Source of the DNA: CADEDV01 sp964412375 | GTDB lineage: Bacteria; Bacteroidota; Bacteroidia; Chitinophagales; Chitinophagaceae | Length of the DNA stretch: 5,081 nucleotides | Direction: 5' to 3' | NCBI GenBank assembly: GCA_964412375.1 | Contig: CAYPOD010000075.1 | Span: forward strand, 1-5,081 | Shown: piece by piece, positions 1-5,081 of the stretch | How positions within the stretch are numbered: the first letter of the stretch is position 1 | Layout: each line of letters begins with the position of its first letter | The notes under the pieces: generated by a model | The model's input: the letters and a program-made list of their open reading frames with translations, nothing else | Told to the model about the DNA's origin: nothing | Databases searched by the model: none | Translations under genes and position numbers: made by a program

Positions 1-1307
1 CCTACTTCAAAAAATTCCTGTTGTGCCACTTTTTCCATCCGGTCCAGGCTTTCGCCGGTTTCATCTGTCTTTTGTGCATCATCCATCTGTGTGCGGATGC
101 GCTGAATGGCCGCCGCATCTTTACAATCGAGATAGAGATTGATCTTGCTTTGTGCAAAATTGATGAACTCAACAGCAAGTGTTGATTGGGCATCCATCGT
201 GTAAGGATTGCCGGGGAATTTTCGCTCCATCAGGCCATAGTAATATTCAGCAGATTCACGGCCGGTAAGACGGCTTTTCCTTACTGCATCATTAAAAAGA
301 TTATAGGCCTGTATCAGTTGAGTGTCGGCCGCCTGGTAGATGGCATAGCGGTAAGCCGCATCGCCATAAAAAGAATTACCCGGCCCTTTCTTTCTTGTTT
401 CCTTCCATTTTTTCAGGTATTCAGGATCAACTTTGCTTACGATCTTATCGCTGTTTTCATTACAGCAGAAATAGGGTTCCTGTTTCCGCCGGAAACGCTG
501 TTGCGCAATGGTGGGTACATGTTTGTCAACATATTTCTGTATTTCCGCCAGTGTCACTTCATTGTTTTGCTCTCCTTCTTCATCGGCAAGGCCGTTCAGG
601 CCATCTACTAAATAATAAGTGAAAAGCCCATGACCGGTGCCGATAGATTCATCTTCCAGCGATTCCTGCCCGGCGCCGGTGGCCAGCATGATCACCTCTC
701 CTGCCCTTTTTTCAGATATAGCTGCATTCAAAAAATTCTGCCCGTCACTTCCCCCCGGCAATTCATTGGACCGACAGGCATCCATTATGAAATAAACCTC
801 CACGCCTTTGGCGGTTTCGGCAGCGATTTTCTTTTTCAGGTTGAACAGTTGGATGGTGCCCCCAACGAGATAGTTGTTCTTATCACCTGCAGGATTACAG
901 TCGAATGTCAGGTAAAAGAACTGGTCTTCATCAATTGCATCCCCATGCCCGGCAAGATAAATGAACAGGCGGTCGCCTTTTTGCAGCTTTTTTGCTTTCA
1001 GCCATTGAAATCCCTTGCCCCAAAATGTGGCACTCACAGCCTGTTCGTTGAGCAGGATAAAAACATTGTCGTCTTTGACAGAACCTCCGGCCGGAGATTT
1101 TAAAAAATCCCTGAACATTTCGGCGTCCTTGTCTGCAAAAGTCAGCGGCCGGACATACTTGTAGTTGGAAATACCCATGATAAGGGCAAATGTTTGTGGT
1201 CCCTGTATGGTGCTGTCTCTTGGCGAGGGCGGGGCCTGTGCTTCGGCCCGGTAAAAAACCGATGTAAATAAGAGGCAACCAATAAGTATGTCTAGGGATT
1301 TTCGCAT
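1..1307 (-). CDS. Secreted caspase-like protease (peptidase C14 family), 3' end beyond window
   Basis: One uninterrupted minus-strand frame gives 435 codons from an ATG at 1305-1307 and runs off the left edge, so the C-terminus is missing. Residues 1 to about 24 look like a signal peptide (MRKS start, hydrophobic core, AEAQ end), so the enzyme should act in the periplasm or outside the cell. The caspase p20-like part spans about 38-210: a first strand ALIMGISNYK, the catalytic His121 in YLAGHGDA (codon 945-947) and the catalytic Cys178 in MDACRSN (codon 774-776). Asp176, two residues before the Cys, matches the acidic S1 residue that gives metacaspases and orthocaspases Arg/Lys specificity, so basic P1 cleavage is inferred. 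A p10-like part follows at about 211-285, with the typical SLED, GLFTYYLVDGL and QEPYF elements. Residues 292-435 are a helical, TPR-like tail of unknown role. No Shine-Dalgarno sequence is seen before the start. The gene is divergent from the CHASE2 gene. The family call is firm; the substrate and the activation signal are unknown. Confidence 0.93.
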   Translation of the reverse strand, partial: MRKSLDILIGCLLFTSVFYRAEAQAPPSPRDSTIQGPQTFALIMGISNYKYVRPLTFADKDAEMFRDFLKSPAGGSVKDDNVFILLNEQAVSATFWGKGFQWLKAKKLQKGDRLFIYLAGHGDAIDEDQFFYLTFDCNPAGDKNNYLVGGTIQLFNLKKKIAAETAKGVEVYFIMDACRSNELPGGSDGQNFLNAAISEKRAGEVIMLATGAGQESLEDESIGTGHGLFTYYLVDGLNGLADEEGEQNNEVTLAEIQKYVDKHVPTIAQQRFRRKQEPYFCCNENSDKIVSKVDPEYLKKWKETRKKGPGNSFYGDAAYRYAIYQAADTQLIQAYNLFNDAVRKSRLTGRESAEYYYGLMERKFPGNPYTMDAQSTLAVEFINFAQSKINLYLDCKDAAAIQRIRTQMDDAQKTDETGESLDRMEKVAQQEFFEV

Positions 1308-1458
1308 AAATTCGACCAACTAATGTACAGATTTACAACGGGAATGGAATAACCCGGCCCTCTGAAAGACGCAATAAGACCGGGAAGTGGCTCAAATGCG
1401 TTGCATTTTCCACTACCGACCACAGACATTCGAAACCGAAACAGGACAAAACCACCGC
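1308..1458. promoter_or_regulatory. Divergent intergenic control region between caspase and CHASE2 genes
   Basis: These 151 bases separate two divergent starts and must hold promoters for both unless transcription arises elsewhere. No perfect Bacteroidota -7 box (TAnnTTTG) was found. On the minus strand two adjacent one-mismatch candidates lie upstream of the caspase start: TAAATCTG (1328-1335) and TACATTAG (1320-1327), both without a convincing -33 element. On the plus strand TTG at 1401-1403 lies 21 bases before GACATTCG (1425-1432), which has two mismatches. An inverted repeat at 1394-1408 is listed separately. The regional role is inferred from gene orientation; the individual boxes are weak. 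Confidence 0.45.
1394..1408. repeat. Short inverted repeat AAATGC-GTT-GCATTT, possible operator
   Basis: Two perfect 6-base arms, AAATGC (1394-1399) and GCATTT (1403-1408), flank a 3-base centre. The site lies between the divergent caspase and CHASE2 starts, where a dimeric regulator could act on both. It has no T-tract, so it does not resemble a terminator. Six-base arms can arise by chance, so a regulatory role is only a suggestion. Confidence 0.3.
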
Positions 1459-2706
1459 ATGAAAAAGCTTCATAAGACCATTGGTAAACGGGTGAAAAAC
1501 ATCCCCCGCCATTTCACCAAATACCTGTATGAAAGGGATACCATTTTTGCCACCATCTGGGTTTTTATATTCATTGTGGTGCTGGGATCCATCCCGCTGA
1601 ATCTTGGTGTTTTGAACCCCATCAAACTGGGTTTGAAAGATTTTGACTTTAATGATTTGTATTATTCAAAACTGTCCAATAACGATAAGATAAAACTTGA
1701 CAACAGGATAGTGATCGCCAACATAGGCAATGCCGACCGCGAAGGGCTGGCCATGATGATTGAAAAAGCAGCCACGCTTAAACCCAAGGTGATGGCGCTG
1801 GATGTCCTGTTCTGGTCTGAAAAGGATCCTCAACAGGATTCTATTCTGCATGCAGTTTTTTCCCGAACCAAAAACCTGGTCGCTGCAAGAATGCTTGTGC
1901 CGGGCGGGGAAAAGGGTGACTCCATTTACAGTACAGCCGATCATTTTAAATCTGCAGCGGCCATATCAGCCCATGTAAACCTCTTTAATGATTCGCTTGC
2001 CACCGTACGTTACCATGAACCCGTTTTGTATGATTATAAGGGAGAAAAATTCAAATCATTTTCTGCCGCCATCACTGAGGCATATGACCCCGAGGCTTAT
2101 AAGAAACTGGAAGCAAAAGGGAAAAGTAAAATACTGATCAATTATACCCGCCGGGTGGATAAATATGTGGTGCTGGAACCGGAGGACCTGTTTGCACTGG
2201 AAGAATCCGATTCAGTGCTCACGGATAAGATCCTATTGTTTGGCTATATCAACCGCGACAGAAATGATGTGTTGGATAAGTTCTTTACCCCTATGAATGA
2301 ACGGTATTACGGTAAATCCATACCTGACATGAACGGTATTGTGGTCCATGCAAATATAATTTCCATGGCATTGGACAAAAACTACATAAAAAAGCTACCT
2401 TCGTGGACCAACCTGCTGATTGCGGTTCTCGTCTGCTGGTTGCATATGTCCTTCTTTATCCGTTACTACCTTGAAAGCCATATCTGGTTCCATTTGGTAG
2501 CGAAACTTGCACAGGTTGCTTCGGCTATATTTTTTGTCTGGCTTGGAATTTATTTGTTTGATCAATACAGGCTAAAGGTGGATCTGAAAATGAGCCTGGT
2601 GGTAATTGTCCTGGCGGTAGATGTGATTTATTTTTACGAAGCATGGGCTGTCTGGATGCATAAAAAATTTAAATACCATACGGTTTTCAAACCACATCAT
2701 CATTAA
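1459..2706 (+). CDS. CHASE2-domain membrane sensor protein without output domain
   Basis: 415 residues. A lysine-rich N-terminus leads into a membrane segment at about 28-45. An extracytoplasmic CHASE2 domain follows at about 46-310, and three further membrane segments lie near 316-336, 348-367 and 377-397. This predicts a cytoplasmic N-terminus, an outward-facing sensor and a short cytoplasmic tail ending in KPHHH. CHASE2 hallmarks are the IVIANIG strand (84-90), the KVMALDVLFWSEKD strand with acidic turn (110-123), KILLFGYINRDRNDVLDKFFTP (257-278) and GIVVHANIISMAL (293-305). CHASE2 is known as an extracellular sensor domain attached to kinases, cyclases or other outputs, but here nothing follows the last membrane segment. 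Any signal must pass to a partner; the neighbouring caspase-like and FecR-like genes are the obvious candidates. The frame stays open upstream to a GTG at 1387, but that extra stretch reads as unconserved sequence. The ATG at 1459 begins a typical positively charged N-terminus and has a weak AGGA at 1443-1446, so it is preferred. Confidence 0.88.
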   Translation: MKKLHKTIGKRVKNIPRHFTKYLYERDTIFATIWVFIFIVVLGSIPLNLGVLNPIKLGLKDFDFNDLYYSKLSNNDKIKLDNRIVIANIGNADREGLAMMIEKAATLKPKVMALDVLFWSEKDPQQDSILHAVFSRTKNLVAARMLVPGGEKGDSIYSTADHFKSAAAISAHVNLFNDSLATVRYHEPVLYDYKGEKFKSFSAAITEAYDPEAYKKLEAKGKSKILINYTRRVDKYVVLEPEDLFALEESDSVLTDKILLFGYINRDRNDVLDKFFTPMNERYYGKSIPDMNGIVVHANIISMALDKNYIKKLPSWTNLLIAVLVCWLHMSFFIRYYLESHIWFHLVAKLAQVASAIFFVWLGIYLFDQYRLKVDLKMSLVVIVLAVDVIYFYEAWAVWMHKKFKYHTVFKPHHH

Positions 2707-2708
2707 TG

Positions 2709-2716
2709 TAATTTTG
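2709..2716 (+). promoter_or_regulatory. Bacteroidota-type -7 promoter element TAATTTTG
   Basis: TAATTTTG matches the Bacteroidota -7 consensus TAnnTTTG at every fixed position. It sits 23 bases before the ATG of the FecR-like gene, just after the CHASE2 stop codon. A T-rich stretch at 2684-2687, about 21 bases upstream, could serve as the -33 element. It would give a leader of roughly 18 bases and let the FecR-like gene be transcribed independently of, or in addition to, read-through from the CHASE2 gene. Confidence 0.55.
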
Positions 2717-2739
2717 ACTATAACCATAAACCTGGAAAG

Positions 2740-3642
2740 ATGAAAAAGTTGCAATTCCTCATTTTGTTTTGTTCGCTGACGGTCATTGCATCGGCACAGA
2801 ATGAATACCTGCTGTATAGCTTTAAGGGTAATGTGTCTGTAGTGGAGAACAAAACTGAAAACAAGGCCAAAGTGGGCAAGGTGCTCAACGAAGCTGCCAG
2901 CATCAAAGTGGCTGCCGGCGGCACAGTGACCCTCATTTGCAATGAAGTCGCCATGTTTTCCATCAAAAAACCCGGCACTTACAACCTGGCGCAATTCAAA
3001 GACTCCTGCAGGGTGAGCAACAGTTCTGTCAGCGCCAATTATGTCAAATATGTCTGGAACCAGATGACCAGTTCAGGTGGCTCAGCAGGCACCAACCGCA
3101 AATTGTATATGAATACGGTGGGTGCAGTCAGCCGCTCCATCAATAATGTGTGGATTGACCCGCGGCTCGATACAGTGAATTATTCGGGTGTTCCCGGGGA
3201 TTTCCCGCTGTCCTGGAAATCTTATACTGATGCTGAAGATTTTGAGTTCTCGCTGTTTGAAAATGCAGCTGCTGAAACAGCCCTGTACAAAAACACGGTG
3301 GACAAGAAAAAGATCGTTATCACCAAATTTTCAGATAAACTCAGCGCAGGAAAAAGCTATTACTGGACCGCCGCCATCAAAGGCGAAGAGAATGAAGAAC
3401 GAAAAGTGCTGAACTTTGTAACCAAAGAGGCATTTGAGAAAAAACTGAATGAACTGAAAGCCGCATCCGGCGCCTTTGAAAATGAAGCCGAACAATGCTT
3501 CCGCTTAGGCTTTATGCTGGAAGATGCCCACTACCTGGCAGAGGCCCATGAATTCTACAGTAAAGCTGCTACGCTGGCTCCCGATGTACCGCTCTACCGG
3601 AACACCCTGATGTCATTCCGAAAAGATTTTGAGATAAAATAA
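2740..3642 (+). CDS. Secreted FecR-like / fibronectin-like / TPR protein
   Basis: 300 residues, starting at an ATG with a purine-rich GGAAAG just before it. Residues 1-19 form a clear signal peptide (MKKLQF, hydrophobic core, ASA before Q20), so the protein is exported; there is no lipobox cysteine and no other membrane segment. Residues about 25-85 resemble the FecR fold: a GNVSVVE strand, a VGKVLNEAASIKVAAGGTVTL stretch and a KKPGTYNL element, which correspond to the usual 'low level of identity but recognisable pattern' of FecR beta strands. Residues about 140-228 look like an Ig or fibronectin-type domain, with FPLSWK (155-160) and AGKSYYWTAAIKG (203-215). Residues about 230-290 are helical, with one TPR-like unit (EQCFRLGFMLEDAHYLAEAHEFYSKAATLAPD). 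The gene lies 33 bases after the CHASE2 stop on the same strand and ends at a terminator, so it is the last gene of that unit. A scaffold or ligand-binding partner role is inferred; no enzyme motif is seen. Confidence 0.72.
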   Translation: MKKLQFLILFCSLTVIASAQNEYLLYSFKGNVSVVENKTENKAKVGKVLNEAASIKVAAGGTVTLICNEVAMFSIKKPGTYNLAQFKDSCRVSNSSVSANYVKYVWNQMTSSGGSAGTNRKLYMNTVGAVSRSINNVWIDPRLDTVNYSGVPGDFPLSWKSYTDAEDFEFSLFENAAAETALYKNTVDKKKIVITKFSDKLSAGKSYYWTAAIKGEENEERKVLNFVTKEAFEKKLNELKAASGAFENEAEQCFRLGFMLEDAHYLAEAHEFYSKAATLAPDVPLYRNTLMSFRKDFEIK

Positions 3643-3649
3643 TTCACTC

Positions 3650-3673
3650 AAACCTCCTCCGGGAGGTTTTTTT
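3650..3673 (+). terminator. Intrinsic terminator after the FecR-like gene
   Basis: An 8-base-pair perfect stem (AAACCTCC at 3650-3657 with GGAGGTTT at 3662-3669) encloses a 4-base loop (TCCG). The right arm runs straight into a T-tract, seven T in a row at 3667-3673. It starts eight bases after the FecR-like stop codon. It separates the CHASE2/FecR-like unit from the M16 peptidase unit. Confidence 0.88.
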
Positions 3674-3706
3674 ATGAACGGGCATTTCCGCAAGACCCGA
3701 TTTTCT

Positions 3707-3714
3707 TAGTTTTA
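3707..3714 (+). promoter_or_regulatory. Candidate -7 promoter element for the M16 peptidase gene
   Basis: TAGTTTTA differs from the Bacteroidota -7 consensus TAnnTTTG only at the last base. It sits after the terminator and 28 bases before the M16 ATG, a sensible distance for a short leader. No convincing -33 TTG is visible upstream, so the call is tentative. Confidence 0.33.
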
Positions 3715-3742
3715 CCCCTTATCAAAAGCATAAGTGTTGCGT

Positions 3743-5056
3743 ATGAAAAAACTGTTTCTACTTGCTTTACTGGGTGCCGGGCTTTCACCGCAGGCTCAGC
3801 TCAAAGCAGATGATGTAAAGACCTTCACCCTGAAGAACGGGATGAAGTTCCTGGTGGTGGAAGATAATTCCATCCCCAATGCGAATATGTATTTGTTTTA
3901 CCGTGTCGGCAGCCGTAATGAATACCAGGGCATCACCGGTCTCTCTCACTATTTTGAACACATGATGTTCAACGGCGCTAAAAAATATGGCCCGAAACAA
4001 TTTGACCAGACGATGGAGTTCAACGGCGGCGCCAACAATGCCTACACAAGAGAAGATATTACCGCATACACCAATTGGTTTCCTTCTTCAGCCACCGAAG
4101 TGATATTTGATCTCGAGGCCGACCGCATCTCCAGTCTTAGCATTGACCCCAAAATGGTGGAAAGTGAAAGAGGTGTTGTATTATCTGAAAGAAGCACCGG
4201 GCTGGAAAACTCTCCCTGGCGGATGCTGGGCGAAGCTGTGCAGGGACAGGCCTTCCAGGAACATCCCTATCACTGGCCGGTGATCGGTTATGAAGATGAT
4301 ATTAAAAACTGGAAACAGGCAGATCTCGAAAGATATTTCAAGACATATTATGCCCCGAACAATTGTGTGGTGGTGATGTCAGGCAACATCAAAACGGAAG
4401 AAATAAAAAAACTGGCGGAAAAATACCTTGAGCCCATTCCTGCACAACCTGAACCACCGGCTGTGCATATCAAAGAACCACCGCAAACCGGTGAAAGAAG
4501 GATCGCCGTGAAAAAAGATGTGGCCACTCCCTATTTGCTGATCGCTTACAAAGCACCTGAAGCCAAACATGAGGATTACTATGCATTGAGTATCCTGAGT
4601 TCTGTTTTGTCAAGCGGTCGCTCTTCAAGACTTTATTCATCGCTGGTTGATCAGCAACAGTTGGCGACGCAGGTCTTTACAAGCTATGATGAAAGCTTTG
4701 ATCCCACTTTATTCCAGTTCTATGCCATGGCCAACAGGAATGTGAACGAAGCTGACCTGGAAAAAGCCATCTATGCCGAAATAGAAAAAATAAAGAAAGA
4801 CGGCATCACAGAAAATGAACTTCAGAAGATAAAAAATCAAAAACTGATCGAGTTTTACGGACAGGTGGAAACTATCAATGGCAAATCCAACAATCTCGGC
4901 ACTTACGAAGTATTCTTTGGCGATTATAAAAAAATGTTTGACGCCCCTGCGCTGTATAATAAAGTGACCACGGAAGATGTGAAACGGGTGGCCAATAAAT
5001 ATTTTAACAAAAGCAGCCGGACAGTAGGTGTTTTAAAATCAAATACGGAGGATTAA
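3743..5056 (+). CDS. M16 family zinc metallopeptidase, catalytic subunit type
   Basis: 437 residues, the usual size for an M16B (processing-peptidase-like) subunit. An N-terminal signal peptide (about residues 1-22) predicts export to the periplasm. The inverted zinc motif is intact: HYFEH gives His69, Glu72 (catalytic) and His73. The downstream acidic segment ESERGVVLSER carries Glu142 and Glu149; by spacing to pitrilysin, Glu149 should be the third zinc ligand. HPYHWPVIG (174-182) is another family landmark. The C-terminal M16 domain begins near YYAPNNCVVVMSGNI (202-216) and includes the GRSSRLY motif (292-298). M16 enzymes fold around and cut peptides or unfolded polypeptides inside a closed chamber. 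The frame is open up to a GTG at 3734, but the ATG at 3743 begins the standard MKK signal peptide and is chosen. No Shine-Dalgarno sequence precedes it. A second gene starts five bases after the stop, as in tandem M16 operons. Confidence 0.95.
   Translation: MKKLFLLALLGAGLSPQAQLKADDVKTFTLKNGMKFLVVEDNSIPNANMYLFYRVGSRNEYQGITGLSHYFEHMMFNGAKKYGPKQFDQTMEFNGGANNAYTREDITAYTNWFPSSATEVIFDLEADRISSLSIDPKMVESERGVVLSERSTGLENSPWRMLGEAVQGQAFQEHPYHWPVIGYEDDIKNWKQADLERYFKTYYAPNNCVVVMSGNIKTEEIKKLAEKYLEPIPAQPEPPAVHIKEPPQTGERRIAVKKDVATPYLLIAYKAPEAKHEDYYALSILSSVLSSGRSSRLYSSLVDQQQLATQVFTSYDESFDPTLFQFYAMANRNVNEADLEKAIYAEIEKIKKDGITENELQKIKNQKLIEFYGQVETINGKSNNLGTYEVFFGDYKKMFDAPALYNKVTTEDVKRVANKYFNKSSRTVGVLKSNTED
5047..5051 (+). 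promoter_or_regulatory. Strong ribosome binding site GGAGG for the next gene
   Basis: GGAGG lies nine bases before the ATG at 5061 and overlaps the last codons of the M16 gene. It is the only strong Shine-Dalgarno sequence in the window and is the main support for the start of the truncated downstream gene, suggesting translation coupled to the M16 gene. Confidence 0.7.
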
Positions 5057-5060
5057 TACT

Positions 5061-5081
5061 ATGAGATCAACAGCTAAATAT
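5061..5081 (+). CDS. Start of downstream gene, probably second M16 subunit (partial)
   Basis: Only seven codons (MRSTAKY) are visible before the right edge. The ATG is four bases after the M16 stop codon and nine bases after a GGAGG site, so a co-transcribed gene begins here. The sequence is too short to identify. In Bacteroidota an M16 gene with intact HxxEH is often followed by a second M16 gene that lacks the zinc site and supplies the partner subunit; that identity is an inference from context only. Confidence 0.6.

Noticed and set aside
630..1103. Plus-strand open frame of 157 codons, with another at 186-611, opposite the caspase gene
   Set aside because: Both lie antisense to a continuous 435-codon frame with a signal peptide and full caspase motifs; their own translations show no recognisable domain or start signal.
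931..1278. Minus-strand frame of 115 codons inside the caspase region
   Set aside because: It is a different reading frame of the same strand, giving Cys/Arg/His-rich low-quality protein; the true frame starts at 1307.
1353..1384. CCCGG / CCGGG inverted repeat in the divergent region
   Set aside because: Arms are only five bases, separated by 22 bases, and do not extend; expected by chance.
1387..1458. GTG-initiated 24-residue N-terminal extension of the CHASE2 protein
   Set aside because: No Shine-Dalgarno sequence, extension sequence unlike a membrane-protein N-terminus, and it would cover the divergent control region; ATG at 1459 fits better.
2695..2703. Three histidine codons at the C-terminus of the CHASE2 protein
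   Set aside because: Too short for a metal-binding tail or an engineered tag; most likely a chance CAT run.
2572..2994. Minus-strand open frames across the CHASE2/FecR-like junction
   Set aside because: Antisense to two well-supported genes and a clear promoter element, with no protein features of their own.
3734..3742. GTG start three codons upstream of the M16 ATG
   Set aside because: The ATG at 3743 starts a typical MKK signal peptide; the upstream GTG adds only MLR and has no ribosome binding site.

Overview
The window looks like chromosomal DNA of a Bacteroidota bacterium, probably a Chitinophagaceae-like member. Evidence for this is mid-range GC, weak or absent Shine-Dalgarno sequences before most genes, a perfect Bacteroidota-type -7 promoter element (TAnnTTTG) before one gene, and the protein families present. 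The species call is an inference; no rRNA or other marker gene is in the window.

Layout. Positions 1-1307 (minus strand) hold the first 435 codons of a secreted caspase-like (peptidase C14) protein that runs off the left edge. A 151-base divergent control region follows (1308-1458). On the plus strand come a membrane-anchored CHASE2 sensor protein with no cytoplasmic output domain (1459-2706) and, 33 bases later, a secreted FecR-like/fibronectin-like/TPR protein (2740-3642). That gene ends in a clear intrinsic terminator (3650-3673). A separate unit then begins: an M16 zinc peptidase with an intact HxxEH site (3743-5056), followed by the first seven codons of another gene (5061-5081), probably its M16 partner.

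How the genes may work together. The caspase-like protease, the CHASE2 protein and the FecR-like protein are all predicted to act outside the cytoplasm. They sit in one divergently transcribed block that is bounded on the right by a terminator. The most interesting reading is an envelope stimulus-sensing module in which CHASE2 and the FecR-like/TPR protein detect or scaffold, and the caspase-like protease is the effector. This is a hypothesis from domain content and adjacency. The M16 pair looks like an unrelated processing or quality-control peptidase operon.

No tRNA, rRNA, CRISPR array, insertion sequence or integrase was seen.
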